DNA of 64,000 nucleotides, from contig LNKV01000033.1 in assembly GCA_001465935.1 (NCBI GenBank), positions 620,001 to 684,000 of the forward strand. Reading direction: 5' to 3'. Each line of letters starts with the position of its first letter. The first letter of the stretch is position 1. The DNA is from Clarireedia homoeocarpa (taxonomy: Eukaryota; Ascomycota; Leotiomycetes; Helotiales; Rutstroemiaceae). This document shows, in pieces, positions 1 through 11,256 of this stretch. Position numbers and translations under genes: made by a program. A model generated the notes under the pieces. It made no database searches. It was given only the letters and a program-made list of their open reading frames with translations, and was not told the DNA's origin.

Positions 1-452
1 TTGCTGGTGGTGGTGCGCTCCCTTTGGCTTTAGCATATGTGCATTAGAGATAGATGTCTTGAGCAGGGTGATGTTGTATTGCTGGGAGTATGAGTATGTA
101 TGTTTATGTGACAACGGTCTGAACGATTGCTTCGAATCACTAAATCGTGTCCGTAGATGCTGTGATGGTGAGGTTATGAAGGTTAATGGATACTTAAGTT
201 GTGCTCTGCAGATTTTGGTTACTGGGCAGTAGTAAGTAGTAAGTAGTTTGTAAAGCTCTCCAGTTAAGCCTTCTTGGCCCTGGATTGTTTACCTTTTGCG
301 GAAAGGGGCTACCCTTAAAGCCCGAGGGACCGAGGCCGAACCCCCGAGCACATATATTATTAGAGCAAACATCGGTTTGAGGCAGCCGTAGAAATCACAA
401 CAACGACATAGCTATAAAGAAAACCTCGAATAGCATTGCGCCTGCCGCAGAA
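1..452. other. Left-edge intergenic region
   Basis: No coding frame I can support. A CAT-ATATATTA stretch near 350 lies about 100 bp before the first gene and may be its TATA-like element. The left edge may belong to the flank of a gene outside the window. Confidence 0.4.
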
Positions 453-1106
453 ATGCAGTCTTCAACCCCCTCAAGCTTTCATCATTTCAGCCTCCTCCCA
501 TTCGAGCTCCGCCACAAAATCTACACCTTCATTCTCAGCCAGCCCCGCACCGTTTCCATTACCTGCGAAAAAAAGGTCCTTGTCCCTACAACGCGTCGGT
601 ACATAGAATCATTCTCAAGCACGACACCAATTCCGCCCCTCCTACACGTCTCGCGTGAATCGCGACGCGAGGCCCTCAAATACTACACGCCAAGCTTCAC
701 AACTACTCACTCCCCAAAATACATTTACATCAACTTCTCTATCGACACGGTCAAACTCTCCGAAGGAATTTTAGGCTATCTCCTGCCAGCCGACCGCGAT
801 AGCATACAGAGGCTGGTCTTGAATGTAAATGATGCGGCATATTTCGGCCATTATCATATGGATCATCTGAGGGCTATGAAGAGTTTGGAGAAAATTGAGA
901 TGTGGGCGGGTCATGGAGAGATTTATGCTTGGATTAGAGATGGGGAGTACTTGATCATTTTGACGCGCGACTTTCATCGCGCGAGGAGGGATTATTCGGA
1001 CTGGAGTTGTCCGAGAGTGGAGATCTTGCATGGGAAGACAGGGGAGAGGGTCGGGCTTATAGAGGGTGGGTGTTGGACTCAGGAAGAGGAGGACACTATG
1101 CGATAG
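453..1106 (+). CDS. 2EXR domain-containing protein
   Basis: Single-exon frame of 217 residues. The N-terminus reads FHHFSLLPFELRHKIYTFIL, followed by PPLLHVSRESRREALKYYTP at about residues 60-80. This is the classic 2EXR layout of filamentous ascomycetes: an LPxELRxxIW-like element, then a PPxLLxVxRESRxxAL element. The family has no established biochemical role; its first half resembles an F-box. No signal peptide or membrane segment is visible, so it is probably cytosolic or nuclear. The ATG at 453 is the first in frame and lies just upstream of the conserved block. A second protein of the same general style begins 630 bp downstream on the same strand, which suggests an old local duplication. 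Confidence 0.8.
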   Translation: MQSSTPSSFHHFSLLPFELRHKIYTFILSQPRTVSITCEKKVLVPTTRRYIESFSSTTPIPPLLHVSRESRREALKYYTPSFTTTHSPKYIYINFSIDTVKLSEGILGYLLPADRDSIQRLVLNVNDAAYFGHYHMDHLRAMKSLEKIEMWAGHGEIYAWIRDGEYLIILTRDFHRARRDYSDWSCPRVEILHGKTGERVGLIEGGCWTQEEEDTMR

Positions 1107-1732
1107 GAGTGATGGACTGCTCTCTGCGATGTTTGGTCATAAGTGAAAGTGCAGGATTTCTGGAAAATAGGGCCGGCTCCTATCCTGCAGAAGGTATTAT
1201 TGAATGTGATCGTTGGATGGAGGTGCGATGTATCTAGAAGGGATGGCCTATCCTGCACCACATAGGCGTCTTTGCGATGCTGATGTTGCTGCTTGGATAC
1301 AGGTGCTTCGTGGAGAACCCTCTGCCACCGAGAAATGAAATCTCGTATCATCTGCTGTCATGGGATTCACTCAATACATTGGGTGCACTCCTAGCGAATT
1401 GCTTATTCCTTGAGACTGGCTGGTATAGCAGCTCAGAGTGATATACAAATAGGTAGCCATCACGACAAACAAACCGAACAAAGTGCTGCGCTCAAATACT
1501 CCTTCCAGTAACCCGTTGTTCCAGCGGGTTTACTTCCGTCCTACCCTTCCCAGGACTTGGTGATGTGGGTCACAGTGCAGCTAGTTAGTGCATTGCGGGG
1601 TGACTCGACTAGCACTAGCCCACAAATTCCGATAACTTAACAATCTCGAATATTTATTCTGGCATTTTCCGCTATATGACAAATTACATCAAATCACAAT
1701 CCAACACAGTTGCATAAGAGAAGATCTACAAG
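1107..1732. other. Intergenic region between two 2EXR-like genes
   Basis: Overlapping short frames occur on both strands, but none shows a recognisable domain or splice continuity. It probably holds the 3' end of the first gene and the promoter of the second. Confidence 0.4.
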
Positions 1733-3573
1733 ATGGATGCAGCCAACGCCATAGAGACCAATGAATCGACTGTAGCTCCGACAGGCGGAAGCTCTAAGTT
1801 TCTTCGAATTCCTAAAGGTGCAGTAGCTTCCGTCTCTTTTGCCCATCGCCATTCGTCATGAGCTGATGGCCCATAGAAATACGTCTGCAAATATACCGAT
1901 ATCTTCTTCTACCTTCGGAGTATGTTAGTATAGCACCGGGGTGCGATCACTCCGCAGACGATGGAGAATCTAAGGAGTGGACCGACGAAGAAAGTACGGA
2001 GGAAGAAGGAGAAGAAGAAGAGGAGGAGGAGGAAGGAGAAGAAGAAGATAATTATAATGATAGTGCGGAATCGTTAGCTGGAAATAAACTTCCACCATTG
2101 CCGGTAGTTGCTTCTATGATACAACAGGAAGTGAGGGATCGACCAGAACACTATGGTCCCCAGGCCCACGCTATAGCCCACGCGTTGTCTACAAATACCC
2201 CCATCACTTGGGAGTCACTGGGCGCAAACTCCAGTGTGTTGTCGCGCGTACGTTGGGAATATGAGACTTCGACAGGCGCTGCAACAAGACCTGCAAATAA
2301 TGCCACTACGAATTCGCCATCAGGTCCTGTCTCTTCTGGAGATAACAGTGCGTCTGATAAAATACCTTCGGAATGGGTGGACACAGAAAGTGACGGAGAT
2401 GGCTTCCTTAGCGACGATATTACACGGATTGTACAAGAAACCATATGGCGGAGGGTGGCTATGAATATGGGTCTTGAACTTGGCAACGAATCTGACGAAG
2501 GAGCAATTCCTGCCTTTCTAGCCGTCGTGGCTGCAATGGGAACATCTGCCGATTCGCAAATTATTAGTCAAATCGCTGGCGCGATTGACAGTCTTAACAG
2601 AGAAGTTGACACAGCTTGGCTTCCTGAGACCAACGAAAATGCTCCAGATGAAGCGGATGAAAACGAAAATCACGAACTGGGAATGAGAGGCGGTTTCGCT
2701 TGGGACACGGCATTAACAGATTCGGATGACGACGAGGAACAGTGGCGTATGTATCCCGAAATTCTCCGTGTCAACAAACAAATCTACGACGAAGCTTCCT
2801 CCTTATTATATACTGAAGGCACAGTGGTAATTGACGTCTATGATATATTCTGTCTAAACAAAAACCCCTCCCCCGACCGAGTAAGATTTGGTGCCGTGGA
2901 CGACCACATCGCATGGCGGTACAATCCACTCGAGGATTCCGGCACAGTAGCAGAAGACGGCACAGTCACATATTCTACGCCAGATATTGGAGGGCTAATG
3001 GAACCGCACGTCTTCGCGCGATTCCAAAAAGTCCTCTTCGATGCCACTTTCGACGAAGTGCACTTCCAAGACCTCGAATTCTTCCTCGACCTCGATACGG
3101 GCAAACTGAACGAGACCGACGTTAAATTATTCCAACGCCGTCTACGCCGCTCACCGCTCATCAAAGATCTCGTCAAACTGCTCTCGAAATCCTCCTTGAT
3201 CAAAAAGTTTACCATCAACCTCCTCCTCGAAGTACGCTCGGAATCGCGTCTCGACGAAGAAGAAACGGAGAGCGAGGACGAAGAAGATGACGAGAATGCG
3301 GAACGAGAAGAAGGAAGAGTGAGCTTGCAGGACAGGATCGAAGCCGCAGACCTGCTGTCGAATCAGCGAGCGACGGAGGCGTTTATGGATGCGAATATTT
3401 GGCGACCGTTGAGGCGGCTGAGGAATGTGAGGACGTTTGAGTTTAGGTATGGCTTTGCGGATTATACACCCCCTGTGGAGTATGAGCCGCCGAAGAGACA
3501 TGTTAAGATAATTGAGTGGATGAAGAGATTGGTGGAGGGGAATTTTGGGAAGGGAGGGGGAAGAGAGAAATGA
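1733..3573 (+). CDS. F-box/2EXR-like protein with acidic low-complexity region
   Basis: Two exons, 1733-1817 and 1877-3573, separated by a 59-bp GT...AG intron; the product is 593 residues. The splice restores KFLRIPKEIRLQIYRYLLLP, an F-box/2EXR-type start, which fixes both the intron and the ATG at 1733. A run of Glu follows at about residues 55-75 (GA-rich DNA near 1985-2050). Further on is WRMYPEILRVNKQIYDEASS, the second conserved element of this protein style (LLxVNKQIYxEA). Another acidic stretch lies near the C-terminus. Such proteins are abundant in Pezizomycotina and uncharacterised. It probably acts as an intracellular adaptor; the function is inferred from the F-box resemblance only. 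Confidence 0.78.
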
Positions 3574-4315
3574 CGAGGAGACAGAGCGAAGGACAGGAGA
3601 TGTACTGATTTTATGGAGACGTTGGAGTCCGCATCGAGGGCTGAGGCGATCGCAGGTTGAGGTGATGTATATTGTGTATTTGGAGCTGTGTTGGCATCTC
3701 ACAAGTGCAAATCTATCCGATTTGACTGTTCGTAGAGTAGGCATCTAGCCAGACTGAATACCTGGTCAGAAGGGAGGTGGATTTTCTGTGTAGAGTAGAA
3801 TAGCGTCTTAACTTAGCATTGGCTGTATAGACAGACTAATTAATTAAATCCAAATCTGCAAATCGAAACTGCACGTCTATACCTACTCTTCTACACTATA
3901 GGAAGGAAGTAACAATTCGTGAACAAATCATCAAGCTTTCAGATACTTACAAAACAAAATACAATCGCTGAGATAGTTATATATCCTCGAAACATACATA
4001 TTGGACTGGGTATAAACATAAATATATAAGACGCTTTCAAAATCCCGGGATCTAGGAGCTTTACAAGTAAATACAATGCCAAAGCGAACCCACCCCCCCG
4101 CTTCTCTTGCGGCTTTCAAGGCTGAACTATGTCTTGATCATCCGCCACCAGATAGATCAACGGGCGCGTATGAACTGTTCACTTGTGTTCTAACATCCTC
4201 CTTCCTTTTACCGTTACGCTATCATATCTTGATCTGAGCCGGATTCAACAGTACGACGCTCTCGGATGGATGGAGGGGGAAATTTCATAATCTCCGTAGT
4301 CAGACTCGACCGATA
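3574..4315. other. Intergenic region, convergent gene ends
   Basis: This region lies between the stop of the second 2EXR-like gene and the stop of the minus-strand NLR gene. It is AT-rich from 3830 to 4060, consistent with two facing 3' ends. No supported gene. Confidence 0.45.
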
Positions 4316-7300
4316 TCATGACTGGCTCTGCACATCAATCAATCCAGAAATAGCTGGCATGGCTTCCGAAACCCGTTCATCGCGAGCACAGCCCATACCT
4401 CGATCCAAATTCCCGGCGCCATTTGTTTTGCCAATGGTATGTTCCGAAACTACATCCTGGAGATCTATCGACTCGTCACTATGTCGAGACCGGCTCCGAG
4501 ACCGGGACCTCCTTCGAGACCGGGCCCGCCTTTGAGATCGGGATCGGCTTCGAGACCCTCCATCTATCGAGGGGCTTCGACAACCATTGTATATCCGGAT
4601 ACCTGGTCGGTCAATGTTACGTACAGCATTAACCTGGGATCCGGTGGAGCTAATGTATTTTTCTAGAATCATGATTTTCCCAAAATTATTTAAGATGCGA
4701 CCTCGACGATCAATGTTGCCGGCTTCTGCAAGGTTCGATTCAGGTAATATGTCCTGTCGGTCATCATACGGTTTCTTCTGATGCGGCCTTGAGACTATAC
4801 ATCTGTTATTAAACATCCCACCGGTCCTATCAATGTCACGTAATTGTGCAAGAGAAGCTTTAGTGGCTATTTTCTCATGGTCAGTCATTTGCACACTGCG
4901 ACTCTGTTGCCAGAATTTAACCCCGGGCGAATTGTTGTACTGAGAAAGAGACCCTCGATCGATAGTCTGCTGCTGTTCAGGAGAGAGCTCGGGCCTGGGC
5001 ACTTTTTCTGGGTTAGAATTTGATACACCGTTGTGCTGAAAGTAAGAAAGGCCTTGCCGAGCTATATTATAATCTGTAAAGGAATTGGTCGCGATCTCTA
5101 AGCTTGAATTTGATACACCGTTGTACTGAAGAGTAGGTAGACCCCATCGATCAACACCATGACCGTTTGTGCCAGTGAATGCCGAGTCTGTGTCCTGCTT
5201 CGGATTTTGTGGAGAACGTGATCGCGACTGTCGATCAATGCAAGGATTCGACAATGCTCTCGTAATTCCAGTATCGGATTGGCGCTGCTGGCATTTTTGT
5301 GGTCGTTGTTCCTTTTGTGCTTCTTGTTGAGATTCGTGTTGCAGTAGTTGCTGCTGTACCCCTCGTCGTGTTTCGAGATTCGCAACTTGCTGTCTTGGTA
5401 TCCCACCTCTATCAATGCCTGAAGCCAGTTTCGTCATCTTAGAGGACTGCATAGAGAAATCATCGTTTTCAGCACGTCGCTTCTCTTGCCGTGCCTTAGA
5501 TTTAAGAGAAGCCTGTATGTTTTGTAACTTCCATCCATGCCGGTCTATGAATGTTGGATCGCTTGCCAATGCGGATGGAAACTGACTAGGCGATCCTGTG
5601 TCTACATTATCAAAACCCTGCGGCGGGTTTTCTAGCGAGAGCATAAACTCCGAATGCCACTGCAGAGGCAATGATTGATAAGTTGACGAATCAGGGAGTC
5701 CAGTTTGTTGTTGCATGTGGAACCCGGTCCTGTCTATTTTCGGAAACTTATACATCTCCGGACCTTGCGAATAGCCCCGGGGCTTCATGATACTAGCGCT
5801 ATCCAGTCGCAAACGGTTCGATGCTTCTAACGGGTTTATTATCCCAGGATCATCTGGCATGCTAGGGCCTTTTCGGTCGATTGATTCATCGAGAACAGTA
5901 GGTCCGTGCCGATCAATCGTGCCACCAAAGATGGTAGGGTCGCTTCGGTCGATAAATCCATCGAGAACATTCGGACCGCATCGATCTGCTAAATTTACTG
6001 TAACATCAACATCGGTTTGGTCAAGCGGGTTATCTGACGTCGTGGGGCCATGACGATCAACGGTATCATCTAAGATGGACGGATATCGTCGATCAATATT
6101 ATCGACGCTTGTATGTGGACGAATTTCATCTCTTCTTCTGGACGAGTTCGCAGTAATGAAGGTTTTGGTCGAGTGAGGTGTGTAATCATCGTTGAGGCTA
6201 GCCAGGTTTTGGAACCTCGAGTTCAAACTTCCAATTTGTTCATCAATATTTTCGAAAGTGCAAGTTCCTCGCTTGATCCTCTCGATACTGGCGCGTCCTT
6301 GACGATACCATTCGTCCGCTAGGTCGGTTTCCTCCAGCGCTTGATACACATCTGCTAGCTCGCACATAGACTGTAAGGAGAGCGAGTGTTCTGGGCCAAG
6401 TACCTCCTTTCTTTTGGTAACTAGATCTATATATGCTGTAACCGCCTCTTCGAGTCGACTTTGAAGTTTGTAGACTAAAGCTATGTTTGACTTTAGATAG
6501 AGAACCAGAGCGTCCTCCTGATTCCCATCTAGTACAAGTAGTCTATGGATACCTGCACTAAATAAGGCTTCTGCTTCACGGAAATTTCCCCTTTTCATGG
6601 CTATCTCGCCTAGGTTGTTCAGGGATTGGATAACTGTCCTGTGATTTGAGCCGTGGATAACTTGATATCCTTTCAAGGTTCTCTCATACATTTGTGTTGC
6701 TTCATCATATTTTAACTGTAGAGCGAGCAAGTTTCCAATATTGTTGACGGTGTTCAAAGTTCGTGGATGGTCGGGCCCAAGCGTGTTTTCCTTGACCATC
6801 AAAGTCTCATAGAGAATTGGTTCCGCTTCGGACAACCTTTTGATGTCAAGATATAACGCCGAAAGATTATTCATCGTACTCAAAGTTGCGATACTATCCA
6901 CGCCGAGATATGTTTTCTGGAGCTCGAGCGAACGTCGGAAAAGTCGCTCGGCATCAAGGTGTCGATCATGCTGACCGTAGAAAGTAGCGAAAGACGTCTG
7001 AAACCCTTCCAGGAAACCGCTATCCTTGATGATACTCGCTTCATCTTTAAGATGATATTGACCATTCTCAACACATGCGTCAATGTGGGAGAGCAGTTCT
7101 TGCCGTTTCTGCAATGACATACTCTCTGCATCATTGCCTAGGATCATAGAGGCAGTGATTGCGGTTGCCACAGCCACATATTCTTGACGTGCCTTAAGCG
7201 GTTCGCGGAGTTGTAGCCAGTCCTGGAATACATGTCAGTAAATGGAGCCTATACGCTGATGTTGTTTAAATACCTTAACAAGTGGATGCAAAGAGAACTT

Positions 7301-8833
7301 GACTTGGTCGCTCGTGATTTCCATGCGCTGAACCAATGATAAATTAACGAGTCCGACAATAACATCTTGAAACTTAAATGAATCCCATGAGCCATCAGTG
7401 GAGAACATAGATTGCCATCCCAAGTCATGAAAGAAGTCGGCCTCAAAAGAACTGCTGAATAGTGTATCGCTAATGCTCGCAGGACTGAAGAAGGCAGCTT
7501 GAACTAAAAAGTCTTTGATAGATTTTCGCTCGTCATCAGTTCCAGAAATCTGGTCAAAGGACAATTCCCAGGTGGTAAGGACGGATAGATTTTCCAGCTG
7601 ATCATATGGGCCATCTGAAATACGTTTTCGATACTCCCACAGCGATTGCGGGGTGTCCTTGAGTATGAATTCCTTCCTCTTCTCAAAGTGCTCTGAGAAC
7701 AACTTCAAGGGAAGTTGCCGAATGGAGATATAAGCTGCAGCTTGATCGATAGCAAGAGGTAAGTATCCTAGTGTTTGGATGATTTTTTTCCCTTCAGCCT
7801 CATCGCCTTCATGCTGCACTGTGGATGATGCCCTGGAGGTCAATAGCTGAAGCCCTTCTGCTTCAGTTAGCCCATCAAGCGGTAGGTGCACACCAAGTCT
7901 GCCATTTGCTACCTGTCGGCTCGTGATAAGTATAGCGCTGCTGGCTGTGCTCGTGGATGTCGGAAAGAATGATTTCAGGTTATCAAATGCCACCGAGTCA
8001 TCGTAATTATCGAAGACCAGTAGCCACGGTTCCTTCCAATCACGTAGGATATCTTTCAGCAGGGACTTGTTCTCCATGCTATTAGCTGAGACAGCAGCCG
8101 GATCAATTCTCTTTAGAACTCTCTCGTAGCTTCGAGAAGCAGACGCTTCCGAGGACGCATCGATCCAGAAAACGCCTTTGAAAGCGTGTGCAAACCTGTG
8201 GCAATATTCTAGGGAGATCTGAGTTTTCCCTTGCCCTCCTTGGCCCGTGAGCACTGTGATTGATGGGTTGACCACACTTGTCTTTGTAATAATTTGGATC
8301 CGTTCGAAAATCTCTTCTCGACCTACAAAATGAGATAATCTTGTTTGAGGTACATCAAAAATAGATTTTGTCTCACTTGAGAATACCCTGGCTTTCTTGG
8401 GACCTTGGACGTGAATGGTTGAAAGATGGAGTGTGATGGTTGATTTGTACTCTGCCAGAATACCATTGATTTCTCGAAGCTTCGTGTCTTTGCCGAAGCT
8501 CCTGATTCCTTTCCAAGTTCTTTGGAGCTTAGAAGCGGCGTTGCTTGGTGTTAGGTCTTTGATTAAATTCTCCAATATTTGTAACTGCCTCAAGCATCCT
8601 TCTAATACACGGATCAATGCTTTCTCTGTCGATGGGTCAAGACGTTCGCAATATTCAGGGGCCCGCAAACTCTCAATGGTAGAAATAAGAAGTGGCAGCT
8701 GAAGGATCAGATCTCGAAAAGCAAGATTTTGGCGATACAATTGAATGCGACTGATGATTTGGTTGCAGGCGTCTACCACGGCGATGATATTTGCGCCAAT
8801 GCCCAAAACGGCGAGAACCTCAGCACCAGACAT
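4316..8833 (-). CDS. NLR/STAND protein: SesA-like, NB-ARC, TPR, IDRxG-repeat and RS-rich tail
   Basis: Two exons, 8833-7274 and 7222-4316, joined across a 51-bp intron (donor GTATTT, branch TACTGAC, acceptor TTCCAG), give 1488 residues. The splice rejoins the NB-ARC/TPR boundary as HPLVK|DWLQLREPLK. Residues 1-145 resemble the SesA-type N-terminal domain of fungal STAND proteins. NB-ARC follows: FVGRE near 169, Walker A GQGGQGKT at 197-204, Walker B WLLVFDNYDD at 270-279, ILITSR at 301-306 and GYLPLAI at 356-362. Kinesin-light-chain-type TPRs occupy about 595-825. From about 896 onward the protein is low-complexity with about 17 [IV]DRxG motifs and an Arg-Ser cluster near 1410-1434. Family knowledge: fungal NLRs sense non-self and trigger cell-death or defence responses. 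The ligand and the job of the tail are unknown. Catalytic motifs look intact. Confidence 0.88.
4393..6097 (-). repeat. [IV]DRxG protein-motif array in NLR tail
   Basis: Within the NLR coding sequence, codons for [IV]DRxG start at 6097 and recur every 36 bp through 5881. That makes seven steps of exactly 12 residues; the third copy is degenerate (LDQTD) and the fourth starts with Ala. A consensus is [IV]DRxGP[TSN]x-x-D-x-x. Ten or so further copies follow at 28-63 residue spacing (IDRTG, IDRHG, IDRGG, VDRWG, IDRRG, IDRPG and others). Synonymous codons differ between copies (ATT/ATC, GAT/GAC, CGA/CGT/CGG), so this is not a fresh minisatellite. Confidence 0.85.
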
Positions 8834-9523
8834 ACTGCCGGCGGCTCTGAGCCTGGTATCTGGATGATGGTGATATCAAGATATCCTGACATGTTGAAGT
8901 GCAAGGTCGCGAGGAGGGGTTTTATATGTAGTCAGCTGGGGCTGAGGGATATGCAAGGCGGAACACAGCCATAGACACTTCTGCAGCAATTATTGGCCAA
9001 TAAAACATGCGATGTGGCGCTATGCATGCCCTTTATTCGCTTATCAATGATATTCGAAGAAGTCGAATATGGAGGAGTGGGAGGCATAACGTTGGATGGA
9101 GATTCAAAGGTACTGTAGCAACAATTGGATGGAAAGAACGATTATTGCTTGCGAGGTGATACAGTAGGGAAGAAAGGGTAAGACTTAGCTGTGCACGGAC
9201 TTTACATGTCCCTTGCCAGTGATTTGATTCTGCAAAGCTTCCATGAACTCGCAAAGCAAATAAGTTAAATGTTTGCAGAGAAAATAAACGTCATCTTTGA
9301 CATATAATGTTTAGTTATTTCAATTGGTAGCCTTCACACAGCTTAACACAACTTACGCTCAACTCAGATAATTAATATACTTTTCTATGGGATTCGACAT
9401 TCAATATACCTTCATTCCGCGCCTATTCATCAATTCAGTAGCACATTCATAAGGTCTATGGATCTTGAATAGCAGAAACAACATCCGAATCGCTATCCAG
9501 CCAGCCATCCATCCATCCATCCG
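8834..9523. other. Divergent promoter region
   Basis: This region lies between the minus-strand NLR start and the plus-strand RMD1-like start. It must hold both promoters. A small CATC repeat (ccatccatccatcc) sits just before 9524. No coding frame is supported. Confidence 0.45.
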
Positions 9524-11256
9524 ATGGCTTCCACCAGCGCGAACCCCTCAGAGCAAACACCTCTTCTCAGTCAACCAGCTCTTAGCCCTGGCGACTCTTT
9601 CAAGAAGGCCGCGCGAAACGTCACCTTCAATCCCAATCCTGCAATAATTACAATTGGTGGAGACGAACCGCGATCCGGACAACCATCCAAACCTCCCGCA
9701 CCACCCACAAATGCATCATCAACAGCCGGCATAGGTGCCTCATTGAATAGCAAACTTCGACGACGAAACAGCTACGGATCGCCGCTCACTCCCACCTCCC
9801 TCGGCACACCTGCATCGAAGATTGGACCACAGAGAACGACTAAAAATGTACAGAAGCTTAAGCTCCTCCCTAACCCAGACTTCGGAGAAGACGGTCCAGA
9901 TGAGGAAAGTGGTCGAGATGTGTATTCGCAATATACCAGAATCAAAGACCCAACTGCGAGACGAGATGCCGCGAGGTTGGGTAAAGCGGATCGCGATCGG
10001 TTACCTCGAGTAACAGCATATTGCACAGCCAACAAATACCAACTAGATAATTTAATGCGGTTTTTGAAAGGTCGAGGCAAGACGAAGGGAGCCAACCCAA
10101 AACTTTTTGACGAATGTATATATACCCCTTATAGATATGGGAAGGACCACGGCAAAGCAGCATCGGATCGAATTATGGAGGTTCACAGTGCGCCGGTGAC
10201 AATGAGAGAACGGAGACACTCAGACAGTGTCATTGAAGTGGAGGATAATAACAAGCAGCGACGAGAAGATCTGATAGATCTCAACACACAGGGCGGCGAT
10301 GTTGCGGTCAGTAATAACCTCCAATCGACTGATCTTTTACCGGATATTATGGAACGCAGAGACGAGAACGAGACGGATGCCCTCCTATCAGAAAGCAATC
10401 CTGATTTCGACACCCAGATCCACACACCGGAAGTTTTCCTGTTTGACTATGGAGTCGTGGTCATATGGGGCATGTCGATAGCTCACGAGCAGCGATTCTT
10501 AAAAGAAATAGCCAAGTTTGAGAGCGAGAAACTGGCAGTTGATGATGTAGAGACCGAATCTTTCAATTTCTATTACACTATGGAATACCAGGCAAGAATT
10601 TACAACGACTTCATTACTTTGAGGGAGAAGGGAAATTACATGACCAAATTGGCGATTTCCCATGCACTGGCGCAAAGTGTGAAGGTATTTCCCATTGCCC
10701 CCTATTAACAGCGAGCTTCACTAACCAACCAACCCTAGACCTCACTATTCGAATCCCTCGTCGACAACACCATCGAAACATGCAAAGATATCCCCACCGA
10801 AATTGCCCTCACGGGAACCATCGCCCTCTCCCGCAAAGAAATTAATATGCAAATTGGAGAGCTGTTCATCCTCCGCATCAACATCCATCTTAACGGCTCC
10901 ATCCTCGACACTCCCGAGTTATTCTGGGTAGAACCACAACTAGAGCCCATCTACCAAGCTGTACGAAGCTACCTGGAGATGGACCAGAGAGTCAGTCTAT
11001 TGAGTGAACGATTAGATGTTATTGCAGATTTGCTAGCTGTATTGAAAGATCAGTTGAGTCATAGACATGGAGAGAAATTAGAATGGGTTGGTATGTATTT
11101 TTCTTTCCTCTGTTCAACAACTCTCTCCCATTTTTTTGCACGCTCGCTGCAAACAGAATACATAGTTAACAAACTATAGTAATTATCCTCATCGCCGTTG
11201 AGATCCTCGTGGCGGTACTTAATATAGTGGTTGATTTATCCGCCGGTGTTGCCTAG
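9524..11256 (+). CDS. RMD1/RMND1-like DUF155 protein
   Basis: Three exons, 9524-10684, 10739-11090 and 11180-11256, give 529 residues. The N-terminal third is low-complexity. The DUF155 core contains ATAYC-type YCTANKYQLDNLMRFLK near residues 166-182 and EVFLFDYGVVVIWGM, the VFxFxYGVxVxWG signature of the family. The middle exon continues with TEIALTGTIALSRKEINMQI. The tiny last exon encodes an ILIAVEILVAVLNIVV hydrophobic tail anchor. The family includes yeast RMD1 and RMD8 and human RMND1 (mitochondrial translation). Length and architecture fit the fungal RMD1 group. The likely site is a membrane with a C-terminal anchor, probably mitochondrial or endomembrane; I cannot tell which. The short third exon is supported only by its fit to the family's hydrophobic C-terminus. 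Confidence 0.85.

Noticed and set aside
4393..6097. Idea that the IDRxG copies are Kex2-processed secreted repeat peptides
   Set aside because: The protein has no signal peptide, carries NB-ARC and TPR domains, and the units lack a regular KR/RR cleavage site.
4393..6097. Idea that the 12-residue units are ankyrin or WD repeats
   Set aside because: The period is far too short (12 against 33 or 40 residues) and the conserved residues do not match.
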